Assembly: GCA_017301995.1 (NCBI GenBank)
Contig: JAFLEH010000016.1
Location: forward strand, 1-64,000
DNA: 64,000 nt
Source: Verrucomicrobiota bacterium
GTDB lineage: Bacteria; Verrucomicrobiota; Verrucomicrobiia; Verrucomicrobiales; Akkermansiaceae
Direction of reading: 5' to 3'
Each line of letters starts with the position of its first letter. Position 1 is the stretch's first letter. Both the position numbers and the translations under genes were made by a program. Below, one piece after another: positions 17,111 to 23,774 of this stretch. Below the pieces are notes generated by a model, which saw only the letters and a program-made list of their open reading frames with translations, did not search any database and had not been told where the DNA came from.

Positions 17111-17709
17111 CGCCCGACGTTTCCGCCATCCTCACCCGCCTGCGCGAGGCCCTGCCGGACGCCATGGCCGCACACCGCCGCAACCCGGGCCCCTCAGGAC
17201 AGGACTCGCTGCTCGTCGCCCCGGAGTCGCTCGTCGCCGTGTGCCGGTTCCTGCGCGACGACCCCGCGCTGGCCTTCGATCTCCTCACCAATCTGACCGG
17301 CGTGGACTGGCCGGATCCGGCCAAGGCGGAGGCCGTGGCCGTGCCGGTGGAGGAAACCGCCGCGCCCGCCTGCGGATTTCTGGAAACCGTCTATCACCTC
17401 TACTCCACCACCCGCCGCGAGGGCCCGCTGGTGCTGCGCTGCCGCACCGCCGACCGCGCGGAAAACGTCGCCATCCCGTCCGTGGTGGCGGTCTATCGCA
17501 GCGCCGAGCTTCAGGAGCGCGAGGTTTACGATCTCTTCGGCATCGTTTTCACCGGCCATCCGGACCTGCGCCGCATCCTGATGTGGGACGAGTTCACCGA
17601 CCACCCGATGCGCAAGGACTACGTGGCGCCGGATGACTACGAATACGAGCCCACGCCGCACGACGAAGTGCTTGAAAAGGCCAAACGCCACTACCCCGCC
17701 GCCCCGTGA
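17107..17709 (+). CDS. nuoC: NADH-quinone oxidoreductase subunit C
   Basis: A 200-residue 30-kDa subunit of complex I. The diagnostic C-terminal signature reads EREVYDLFGIVFTGHPDLRR followed by ILMWDEFTDHPMRKDY. The N-terminal half contains the expected DLLTNLTGVDWPD strand, but with a small insertion rich in Ala, Glu and Val around residues 78-92 (AEAVAVPVEETAAPACG) before LETVYHLYSTTRR. It overlaps nuoB by four bases and nuoD by four bases (GTGA), showing tight coupling. It is a separate protein, not a nuoCD fusion. Confidence 0.95.
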   Translation: MTPDVSAILTRLREALPDAMAAHRRNPGPSGQDSLLVAPESLVAVCRFLRDDPALAFDLLTNLTGVDWPDPAKAEAVAVPVEETAAPACGFLETVYHLYSTTRREGPLVLRCRTADRAENVAIPSVVAVYRSAELQEREVYDLFGIVFTGHPDLRRILMWDEFTDHPMRKDYVAPDDYEYEPTPHDEVLEKAKRHYPAAP

Positions 17710-18866
17710 TCCCGGACTCCGCCATCTCCTTCCCGCCAAGCCCCAATGCCAATCCGGCACTGGATGACGACCAACTGCTCCACGTTTCGTTAGGACCCCA
17801 GCACCCGTCCACCCACGGCGTGTTCCGCATGAACGTCGTGCTCGACGGCGAAACGGTCGTCAGCCTCAAGCCGGTCTTCGGCTACCTCCACCGCAACCAC
17901 GAGAAAATCGCGGAAGGCTCCACCTATCTTTCCTCGATGCCGTTCACCGACCGGCTCGACTACATCTGCCCGCTCACCAACAACTGGGCCTACGCCCACG
18001 CGGTGGAAAAACTCGCCGGCATCGAGGTGCCGGAACGCGCCGAATACATCCGCGTCATCACCGCGGAGCTGACCCGCCTCATCAACCACACCGCGTTCGC
18101 CGGATTCTTCATGGGCGACATGGGCGCGTGGGGATCCGCCCTGATGTATGCCTTCCGCGAACGCGAACTGATCCTCGACCTCTTCGAGGACCTCACCGGC
18201 GCGCGGATGATGTCCAATTTCATGCGCTTCGGCGGCTGCCGCAACGACCTCCCCGACGGCTGGGCCGACCGCGCCAAAAAATACCTCGCCACCTTCCCCG
18301 CTTTCCTCGATGAGCTGGAAAAATTCCTCATCGGAAACGAAATCCTCCTCGCCCGCACCCAGGACATCGGCGCGCTGCCCGCCGCCACCCTCGTCAACGG
18401 CGGCATCACCGGTCCCATGCTGCGCGCCGCCGGCGTGGCCTACGACCTCCGCAAGGCCCGCCCCTACGGCATCTACGACCGCTTCAAATTCCGCATCCCC
18501 ATCGGCGAAAAAGGCGATTGCTACGACCGCTTCATGATCCGCTTCCTGGAAATGCGCGAGAGCCTCGCCATCCTCAACCAGGCGCTCGACCAGCTCCCCG
18601 CCGGCGAATACATCCACCCCAAGGCCAAGATCCGCGGCTTCAAGGCCCCCGCCGGCGAGGCCTACGCCGCCATCGAGGGCCCCAAGGGCGAACTCGGATT
18701 CCACCTCATCAGCGACGGCACCTTCACTCCCTACCGCTACCGCATCCGCCCGCCCAGTTTCATCAACCTCACCCTCCTCGAGGACATGTGCCTCGGGCTC
18801 GACCTCGCCGACGTCGTCCTCATCCTGGGCAGCGTCGATATCGTACTGGGAGAAGTTGACCGCTAA
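17706..18866 (+). CDS. nuoD: NADH-quinone oxidoreductase subunit D
   Basis: A 386-residue 49-kDa subunit forming the quinone pocket with nuoB. Signatures: LGPQHPSTHGVFRMNVVLDG, GYLHRNHEKIAEG, FTDRLDYICPLTNNWAYAHAVEKL and the end VVLILGSVDIVLGEVDR. Quinone-site residues H and Y fall in the HPSTHG and YEND-like regions as expected. Some positions are unusual (HRNHEKIAE rather than HRGIEKLAE, ICPLTNN rather than VSPMCNN), which is typical of the divergent verrucomicrobial type. The start is GTG at 17706 overlapping the nuoC stop. The stop overlaps 10 bp upstream of nuoI. Confidence 0.95.
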   Translation: MIPDSAISFPPSPNANPALDDDQLLHVSLGPQHPSTHGVFRMNVVLDGETVVSLKPVFGYLHRNHEKIAEGSTYLSSMPFTDRLDYICPLTNNWAYAHAVEKLAGIEVPERAEYIRVITAELTRLINHTAFAGFFMGDMGAWGSALMYAFRERELILDLFEDLTGARMMSNFMRFGGCRNDLPDGWADRAKKYLATFPAFLDELEKFLIGNEILLARTQDIGALPAATLVNGGITGPMLRAAGVAYDLRKARPYGIYDRFKFRIPIGEKGDCYDRFMIRFLEMRESLAILNQALDQLPAGEYIHPKAKIRGFKAPAGEAYAAIEGPKGELGFHLISDGTFTPYRYRIRPPSFINLTLLEDMCLGLDLADVVLILGSVDIVLGEVDR

Positions 18867-18876
18867 CCGATCCGCC

Positions 18877-19572
18877 ATGGCCGCCACCGAATCCACCACC
18901 CCCGCCGCCACGCCGCCGCCCGTTTCCGAATGGTCGCTGCCTGGCATGGGCCTGATTAAAGGCCTCGTCGTCACCGGAGCCAACATGGCCCAGAGCTTCT
19001 ATCGGAAGGACCGGATGACCACCGTCCAATACCCCGAGGAACGCGTCGCCATCAGCCCCAATTTCCGCAACTTTCCCTTCCTCGCCTATGATGGCGAGGA
19101 TCCGGCCACCGGCCTGCGCTGCACCGCCTGCTCCATCTGCGAAAAGGAATGCCCGCCCCAGTGCATCTACATCGTGATGGACCGCGATGAAAACGGCAAA
19201 GCCCTCAAACGCCCCAAGGTGTTCGACATCGACGTCTCCGTCTGCATGAACTGCGGCATCTGCGCCGAAGTCTGCCCCTTCGACTCCATCTACATGGACG
19301 GCGAATACGAAATCGCCACCGGCGACCGCTTCGGCAGCCTCGTCTTCCACAAGGAACGCCTCGCCCGCTCCACCGACTACCACGCCAAACTCCGCCCCGC
19401 CCAGGCCGCCGAAGTCGCCGCCCGCCGCAAGGCCGACGCCGAGAAAAAGGCCGCCGCCGCCGCCGCCAAGGAAGCCAAGGCCAAAGCCGAAAAGGAAGCC
19501 AAGGAAAAGGCAGCCCGCGAAGCCGCCGCCGCGGCAGCAGCCGGAGATGCCCCTGGAACCCCGCCCCCGTAG
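18877..19572 (+). CDS. nuoI: NADH-quinone oxidoreductase subunit I with Ala/Lys-rich tail
   Basis: A 231-residue ferredoxin-like subunit holding clusters N6a and N6b. Both motifs are intact: CTACSICEKECP and CMNCGICAEVCP. GLVVTGANMAQSFYRKDRMTTVQYPEE matches the N-terminal membrane-contact helix. After the usual end (about residue 165) there is a tail of nearly 60 residues composed mainly of Ala, Lys and Glu, ending GDAPGTPPP. The tail has no counterpart in E. coli NuoI (180 residues). ATG 18877 is preferred over TTG 18856. The gene follows nuoD directly; nuoE, F, G and H are absent here, so the rest of complex I must be encoded elsewhere. Confidence 0.93.
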   Translation: MAATESTTPAATPPPVSEWSLPGMGLIKGLVVTGANMAQSFYRKDRMTTVQYPEERVAISPNFRNFPFLAYDGEDPATGLRCTACSICEKECPPQCIYIVMDRDENGKALKRPKVFDIDVSVCMNCGICAEVCPFDSIYMDGEYEIATGDRFGSLVFHKERLARSTDYHAKLRPAQAAEVAARRKADAEKKAAAAAAKEAKAKAEKEAKEKAAREAAAAAAAGDAPGTPPP

Positions 19573-19585
19573 CCGCGCCCCGTGG

Positions 19586-19634
19586 CTGGCGCGCCCCGCG
19601 CCAGTCCGTCGCCGGAGCGTCTCGCTCCGGCGTT
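19586..19634 (+). terminator. Two tandem hairpins after nuoI, candidate terminator
   Basis: CTGGCGCG-ccc-CGCGCCAG (19586-19604) and GCCGGAGCG-tct-CGCTCCGGC (19611-19631) are perfect stems of 8 and 9 bp, followed by a short GTTTC. The T-run is weak, so this may be an imperfect intrinsic terminator or a repetitive extragenic palindrome. It lies 14 bp past the nuo operon stop. Confidence 0.4.
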
Positions 19635-20050
19635 TCCTGATCCCTCCCTGCCGGGAAATTCACCGCCAACACCTCCCAAGAGGAGATTGAAGACCGAGGA
19701 TCGTGTATGAAAGCGATTTTCTAACGGAGCGCCGACTTCAGTCGGCGTCATTCCGAACCACCCCTCCCCTCAGAGATCCTGATCCGAGGCCTTGTTTTCC
19801 GCTCCACTGCGTTTGCCGGTCGGAAAATGGTTTGGCACAATCGGGCCAAGAAGCCAGAGACCAGAAACCGGAAACCAGAAAGAAAGCACCATTCATCGAC
19901 GTCGCTGCCGCCGCGAATTGTGCCAAATCATTTTCCGAACGGATCAGGATGTCTGCCCCTGCCGGAAAATCCACCGCCAAACCCGCCAAGGCGACCGCCG
20001 ATCACGGATCGCGGATGAAAAGCACACCCGCCGTCGCATCCATCGGATCG
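19635..20050. other. Gene-free stretch with palindromes and an inverted repeat
   Basis: No convincing gene. It holds CGCCGACT-tc-AGTCGGCG at 19730-19747, a short palindrome preceded by CTAACGGAG; a long inverted repeat at 19820-19938 (listed separately); and two related A-rich segments at about 19660-19712 and 19971-20030 that share an AAATYCACCGCCAA start and a GATCG-GATGAAA end. ORFs here lack coding character. Confidence 0.6.
19820..19938. repeat. Long inverted repeat (MITE-like), 24-25 bp arms
   Basis: The left arm starts TCGGAAAATGGTTTGGCACA at 19820-19843; the right arm at 19914-19938 is its reverse complement apart from one inserted A and one C/T change. The 70-bp interior contains a CCAGAGACCAGAAACCGG A/G-rich run and no ORF. 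Size and arms fit a miniature inverted-repeat element or a long-stem RNA. Confidence 0.7.
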
Positions 20051-20380
20051 TTAGCCATTGCGGTCATTTGGACTTTGTCGGACTGTGGGAAGTTCTTGCT
20101 TTAGCTTGTCCAGTTCGTCCTCAAGCTTGAGGACGCGTGCGGCGAGCTCCCGGATTACGGTAAATGCCATACTGCCGACTAATCCGACACACAGAAATGT
20201 CTGCATCAAGCCACCGAGAGGGGGAGGGGTGGGATGCCGCAAAACAAGCAACGCGGAGACAAACGCCAATAGGAGAAGCAAGATCGAATAAATGTGCCCG
20301 ATTCGGATGGTGATTCTGATCCGGGTGCCTCCTGAGCGGGTAATGCCCTCATCAGTCCGTTTTGCGACTGTCGTATCCAT
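20051..20380 (-). CDS. Small membrane protein, one hydrophobic hairpin plus coiled coil
   Basis: A 109-residue protein with no family I recognise. Residues about 27-47 (IYSILLLLLAFVSALLVL) and 58-78 (LMQTFLCVGLVGSMAFTVI) are membrane segments; residues 82-100 (RVLKLEDELDKLKQELP) form a short coiled coil. The ATG at 20380 lies 27 bases after a GTTAGGC box at 20414-20408. Its TAA stop is embedded in GGCTAAC (20056-20050). Both features are usual in integron gene cassettes. It is the last gene of the candidate cassette run. Confidence 0.6.
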   Translation of the reverse strand: MDTTVAKRTDEGITRSGGTRIRITIRIGHIYSILLLLLAFVSALLVLRHPTPPPLGGLMQTFLCVGLVGSMAFTVIRELAARVLKLEDELDKLKQELPTVRQSPNDRNG

Positions 20381-20407
20381 ATGTTAAATTTGATAAAGTT
20401 GATCGAC

Positions 20408-20501
20408 GCCTAACGCTCCAGACCAGTGACCCGGCGCCACTGATCTTCGATTGCCAACCAGAGCGCCATCGCCGGGTTCACCGCATCCGGTCTGTTCGGG
20501 C
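20408..20501 (-). repeat. attC-like imperfect palindrome 1
   Basis: Read on the minus strand, 94 bp from GCCCGAAC to GTTAGGC. Inner arms pair: CAGACC with GGTCTG and GTGAACCCGGCG with CGCCGGGTCAC, leaving one extra A bulged out and an unpaired GGATGCG. The 3' end GTTAGGC matches the integron R' consensus GTTRRRY exactly; the opposite end GCCCGAAC only partly matches RYYYAAC. Length is within the 57-141 bp known for attC sites. It separates two small minus-strand ORFs. Confidence 0.45.
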
Positions 20502-20514
20502 AATCCCATCATGG

Positions 20515-20811
20515 TCAGTGTGCGAAGAACGCCAACACGATAAACCCTATGAGAATGGACCATCCAACACCTTCAATGGCCCATCTCTTCCACATTCCCA
20601 CGTATATGAATGCCAGTGACCCGAGCGGAATGGCAAATGCCGGAAAGCACTCTCGCACTCCCCAAACCATCCGGTAGGCCGGAGGGTCAACCGAACGATC
20701 AATCACAAGGCGCCCAGCGCTTGGGAGAATGATCGCCACCACCAACAGCGCGAGCACTGCGGCCAACGTCGCTCGCCCCCAATGCCACCGTTTGTTTTCT
20801 CGCTCCACCAT
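20515..20811 (-). CDS. Small membrane protein, three predicted helices
   Basis: A 98-residue protein of unknown function. Hydrophobic segments lie at about residues 14-31 (ATLAAVLALLVVAIILPSAG), 57-73 (FAIPLGSLAFIYVGMW) and 79-96 (GVGWSILIGFIVLAFFA). The charged start MVERENKRWHWGR suggests the N-terminus is cytoplasmic. ATG 20811 follows a GTTGGGC box (20831-20825) by 13 bases. Downstream of the TGA stop lies the attC-like palindrome 1. Codon use is lower in GC than in flanking housekeeping genes. Confidence 0.6.
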   Translation of the reverse strand: MVERENKRWHWGRATLAAVLALLVVAIILPSAGRLVIDRSVDPPAYRMVWGVRECFPAFAIPLGSLAFIYVGMWKRWAIEGVGWSILIGFIVLAFFAH

Positions 20812-20814
20812 GTG

Positions 20815-21304
20815 TTACGCTCGTGCCCAACAGTTTTGTTCAATGACCTGCCGTTGTGCTGGTAGAACAACAACATGGAAGGCTACAATTCCATCCGGAC
20901 CGTTCACAGGCGGATTCAATCCTGTCACGAAGGCCCCGCCAAGGAGAATGTCGCTGATCCGGCGGGAACACAAGAGGCACCCGGTTTCCGTTGATCGGAT
21001 AGAATGCCGGGCGGCAAGCCGGGAGTCCCGGAATTTCCGGGCGGGCCTGCCGCGGGCGGCGGTCGCGGGAGTCGGCGGCGGGCGGTGTCGTGAGCCGGAA
21101 AGGCGGCTGCAACCGACCGCAGGCGGAACGATGAGTCCCCGCCTGCCAATCCCGGCTGACGGAGTCTTTCCCATCTTGGTTCTGGACTCTGGTTTCTTGT
21201 TCCACCACGTGGGGGACAGCCCCTCCCCTACCCCGGATTTCACCAACCCCGGCCGGGTTCCGGCGAATTTCACCATTTCCGGTGCATTTGGAGCTACCGG
21301 ATCT
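20815..21304. other. 490-bp stretch without a convincing gene
   Basis: Only weak ORFs are present on both strands, with arginine/proline-rich frame-shadow composition. It holds the GTTGGGC box at 20831-20825 and a very GC-rich run at about 21005-21080 with several GCCGGG/CCCGG inverted segments. The GAATTTCACCATTTCCGG segment near 21265 has a near copy, GGATTTCACC, 30 bp away. It may be a decayed cassette. Confidence 0.5.
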
Positions 21305-21529
21305 CTACGGTTTATGGAGATTCGCCCCCGTTCCCTCGAGAAGGTCCTCCACGCTTCTATCACTTATCACGCCGTCTTTGCTGGATAGTCCGGACGGAAC
21401 CACGCACGGACCAACTTCCGGGCGGTTCTCCCCGTTTTGGGCTGACTGCATTGAGCAGCCAACCAAGCATCCAAAGCACAAGGCGCAAATCCAATTTGGT
21501 TTCACACGCACATATCCTAACCGAATCAT
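21305..21529 (-). CDS. Small putative lipoprotein
   Basis: A 74-residue protein starting at ATG 21529. The start is supported by AGGAAAG immediately upstream and by a GTTCGGC box (21545-21539) just before it; an in-frame ATG at 21562 would read through that box. The N-terminus MIRLGYVRVKPNWICALCFGCLVGC is a positively charged region, hydrophobic core and lipobox LVGC, so the mature protein would begin at Cys 25. The remaining 50 residues (SMQSAQNGENRPEVGP and on) are polar and unlike anything I know. Fourth member of the small-ORF run. Confidence 0.5.
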   Translation of the reverse strand: MIRLGYVRVKPNWICALCFGCLVGCSMQSAQNGENRPEVGPCVVPSGLSSKDGVISDRSVEDLLEGTGANLHKP

Positions 21530-21538
21530 CTTTCCTGA

Positions 21539-21634
21539 GCCGAACGTTTGATGTGATGTCACCGCGTCATTGCGGTGGTCAAGGAATGAATTTGAATGGC
21601 ATATATGCCGTTGACATCCATGACTTTGTTAGCG
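21539..21634 (-). repeat. attC-like imperfect palindrome 2
   Basis: Read on the minus strand, 96 bp from CGCTAAC (which contains the TAA stop of the 83-residue gene) to GTTCGGC. ATGGATGTCA near the 5' end pairs with TGACATCACAT near the 3' end with one bulged base, and CCGC-aatga-cGCGG forms an inner stem. The 3' module YACCGCRAYGAYGCGGTGACATCAC recurs at 22560-22590, showing these elements are related. Boxes deviate slightly from GTTRRRY. Confidence 0.42.
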
Positions 21635-21880
21635 TTTGGGAATCTCGCTGCCGCTTCGCCGACCAGTCCAGATTGAAAGACCAACAGTCACCGCGGTGAG
21701 GCAGGCAGCACCCACGGTCCCATCGCGTGCAACTCGATTCATCGGAAGGCTATTCCGCGCGTATGCTCCGGTCCGCTTCCACTCCAGGTGAGTCATCCAC
21801 GCCCAGCCAGCAGATACCCACGCAAACATGCAGAGCAACGCGCCAACCGTGATGAGGATTTTTCGTCTCTTCATTTCCAT
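21629..21880 (-). CDS. Small membrane protein, two predicted helices
   Basis: An 83-residue protein of unknown function. Hydrophobic segments at about residues 8-28 (ILITVGALLCMFAWVSAGWAW) and 57-71 (VGAACLTAVTVGLSIW) flank a polar loop (MTHLEWKRTGAYARNSLP). The ATG directly follows GTTAGC of the upstream promoter-leader block, and the TAA stop lies in CGCTAAC. An alternative ATG two codons on is in frame. It should be transcribed from the TTGACA/TAGGAA promoter at 22018-21995. Confidence 0.6.
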   Translation of the reverse strand: MEMKRRKILITVGALLCMFAWVSAGWAWMTHLEWKRTGAYARNSLPMNRVARDGTVGAACLTAVTVGLSIWTGRRSGSEIPKR

Positions 21881-22025
21881 GCTAACAGTTATGAGGCGCC
21901 GAAAAACCGGTGGCTACCTGCGCGCATGATGCGGCCGGGGCCGCCCGGACGGACGGGAAGGGAGCGTGCGGATGGCACCAGTTTCATGGGGGCGTTCCTA
22001 GCGGTCCCGAGCCGGGGTGTCAAGG
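21881..22025 (-). promoter_or_regulatory. Promoter-leader block A
   Basis: On the minus strand: -35 TTGACA at 22023-22018, 17-bp spacer, -10 TAGGAA at 22000-21995, then a leader of about 110 nt ending ATAACTGTTAGC immediately before the ATG of the 83-residue gene. The block is homologous along its whole length to block B at 22655-22786, including a shared CATCATGCGCGCAG and CACCGGTTTT. The leader contains a GCGC-rich foldable part. Confidence 0.7.
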
Positions 22026-22122
22026 GGGAATGTGGATATGGTTATTGGGGGAGAAGGATGCAGCCGATTTCGTGAGAAGGTGGCCGGGATGGCGGCCGGA
22101 TGTTTGGAATGTGGTCCGGAAA

Positions 22123-22542
22123 TCAGTTGTCGGGGGATCTCCGCTTGCCATCGGCGCCTTGCACGTCTTCGCGTTTCTCGGTGGTGGGCAGCAAGAACAT
22201 CAGTCCGCAGCCAACGAGCGAGAATCCACCAAAGGCAGCGATCACCAGCCCCGAGCGGGTCACGATGAGCCCGTTCTGGATCTGCTGCATGACATCGGGA
22301 TAACCCGAGAGTTCCATCGCTTCGAACCGCGCGTTCGAATGGAGGAACCAATGGGAAACGGCCAGGAGACAAAAAGCCGGCGGGAACAGCAGTTGCGGCA
22401 TAAGCGACCTCAGGCTCCTGTTCTTGCTCAGTAGGTATCGGATCGCGAATACGATCCAGGCAAGCGCGACCATGAGAAACGGCCCCATGAGAATGCCTCC
22501 GTCTGAAACGATCTTCAACAGTGATGGGTTGGATGCGGGCAT
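22123..22542 (-). CDS. Small membrane protein, three predicted helices
   Basis: A 139-residue protein of unknown function. Membrane segments at about residues 16-37 (GILMGPFLMVALAWIVFAIRYLL), 49-67 (LLFPPAFCLLAVSHWFLH) and 97-118 (GLVIAAFGGFSLVGCGLMFLL); the C-terminus is polar (PTTEKREDVQGADGKRRSPDN). The layout faintly resembles MotA/ExbB-like proteins but is too short and lacks their motifs. ATG 22542 lies 113 bases after GTTAGCC, with a partial attC-like segment between. Confidence 0.65.
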   Translation of the reverse strand: MPASNPSLLKIVSDGGILMGPFLMVALAWIVFAIRYLLSKNRSLRSLMPQLLFPPAFCLLAVSHWFLHSNARFEAMELSGYPDVMQQIQNGLIVTRSGLVIAAFGGFSLVGCGLMFLLPTTEKREDVQGADGKRRSPDN

Positions 22543-22549
22543 GGTGATT

Positions 22550-22654
22550 TGAGGCGGATGTATGACGTGATGTCACCGCATCGTCGCGGTAGGCTTGGAG
22601 TGGGAATAGCGAGGATACCAAAGTAGATGATGCAAAAATTGGCCCTTCATTGTT
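22550..22654 (-). repeat. attC-like segment 3 (degenerate)
   Basis: Between the GTTAGCC of block B and the 139-residue gene, the minus strand carries CTACCGCGACGATGCGGTGA and CATCACGTCAT, the same 3' module as palindrome 2, about 70 bp after the box. The expected final GTT box reads CATCCGCC instead of CGTTCGGC, so this copy looks inactive or mutated. Confidence 0.35.
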
Positions 22655-22786
22655 GGCTAACAGTATTGTTATGCCGGAAAACCGGTGAATGTCTGCGCGC
22701 ATGATGCGGGCGGACGGGATGGGGGCGTGCGGGTGGCGCCGGGTTCATGGAGGCGTTCCTAGCGGTTCCGGGGCGGGTTGTCAAGG
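22655..22786 (-). promoter_or_regulatory. Promoter-leader block B
   Basis: On the minus strand: TTGACA at 22784-22779, 17-bp spacer, TAGGAA at 22761-22756, then a leader of about 95 nt ending ATAACAATACTGTTAGCC. It aligns with block A over about 130 bp, lacking only a short GC-rich insertion. Upstream of both promoters is a related CCCCAATAA segment, so homology extends beyond the promoter. Confidence 0.7.
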
Positions 22787-23102
22787 GGGGGTGGTTATGG
22801 GTTGTATGTTAGTGTTTATTGGGGGGCGGGGCTCCCTGCGCCTGGCATCCACGATCTTCTATCCACGATCCACGATCTTCCATCCCCTTCGCGGACTTGG
22901 CGTCTTGGCGGTGATTTTTTTCGGCTGGGGGGAGCCTGGGAAGCCACGCTCTCACGAGCGCGGCTACGGGAACGCGCCTTCCATCCACAATCCACCATCT
23001 CCGATCCCCTTCGCATCTTGCCGGTGGGTTTTCCGGCCGGGGCGGGAACATCCGGAAACGTTTGCGTTGCGGGGGTGGGGAGGATCTGCCATCGTCGCGC
23101 GC
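22787..23102. other. Gene-free spacer with short direct repeats
   Basis: No supported gene. ATCCACGATC recurs three times at 22848-22885 with TTC/TTCT spacers, and a related ATCCACAATCCACCATCT run lies near 22983. Between them CACGCTCTCACGAGCGCG (22952) is palindromic. The promoter of trmD should lie in the last 100 bp but I cannot pick it out. Confidence 0.5.
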
Positions 23103-23774
23103 ATGCGGATCGATGTGGTCACCCTGTTTCCGGAGGTCGTGCTCGCGCCGTTGAGCGACTCGGTGATCCAGCGCGCGCGGCAGGCGGGCGTTGCGGAGGT
23201 CCATGCCCATCAGTTGCGGGACTGGTCCACGGACAAGCACCGTCGGGTGGACGACACGCCGTGCGGGGGAGGTCCGGGCATGCTGCTCAAGCCGGAGCCG
23301 CTGTTCGCCGCGGTGGAGGCGCTGCGCCGTGAGGACACGCTGGTGGTGCTGATGACCCCGCAGGGGCGGACGTTCAAGCAGGCGCTGGCCCGCGAGCTGT
23401 CCGGTGCCAGCCACCTGCTGATCCTGTGCGGCCACTACGAGGGCGTGGACCACCGGGTGGTGGAGGCGCTGGTGGATCTGGAACTCTCGATAGGCGACTA
23501 CGTTCTAACCAACGGAGCGGTGGCCGCCGCGGTGGTGTGCGACGCGGTGATCCGGCTGCTGCCCGGCGCGCTGGGCGACGACGCCTCGCCGCTCGACGAG
23601 TCGTTTTCCGATCCCGCGCTGCTGGAGGCGCCGGCCTATACCCGGCCGATCGATTTCCGCGGGATGACGGTTCCCGACATTCTTCTATCCGGCCATCATG
23701 GCAACATCGCCCGGTGGAAACGCGAACAGGCGCTCGCCCGGACCCGCGCCAACCGGCCGGATTTGTCAGAGTAA
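23103..23774 (+). CDS. trmD: tRNA (guanine-N1)-methyltransferase TrmD
   Basis: A 223-residue SPOUT enzyme that methylates G37 of tRNAs using S-adenosylmethionine, preventing frameshifting. Signatures: MRIDVVTLFPEVVLAPLSDSV, the KHRRVDDTPCGGGPGML loop, LILCGHYEGVDHRVVEALVD and SIGDYVLTNGAVAAAVVCDA. The catalytic Asp of VCDAVIRLLPG is kept, but the usual GGE after SIGDYVL is NGA. LSGHHGNIARWKREQAL closes the fold. ATG 23103 is the normal start; the frame upstream is noncoding. rimM, rpsP and rplS, its usual neighbours, are not adjacent. The stop overlaps the convergent next gene by nine bases. Confidence 0.95.
   Translation: MRIDVVTLFPEVVLAPLSDSVIQRARQAGVAEVHAHQLRDWSTDKHRRVDDTPCGGGPGMLLKPEPLFAAVEALRREDTLVVLMTPQGRTFKQALARELSGASHLLILCGHYEGVDHRVVEALVDLELSIGDYVLTNGAVAAAVVCDAVIRLLPGALGDDASPLDESFSDPALLEAPAYTRPIDFRGMTVPDILLSGHHGNIARWKREQALARTRANRPDLSE

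Noticed and set aside
20815..21363. A 182-residue minus-strand ORF as a gene
   Set aside because: Composition is that of random GC-rich DNA (Arg/Pro/Ser), no domain or signal, and it overlaps the better supported lipoprotein frame.
20050..22786. An integron integrase gene within the window
   Set aside because: I searched both strands for a tyrosine recombinase (RHxRY pattern) and found none; the array claim therefore rests on box and palindrome evidence only.
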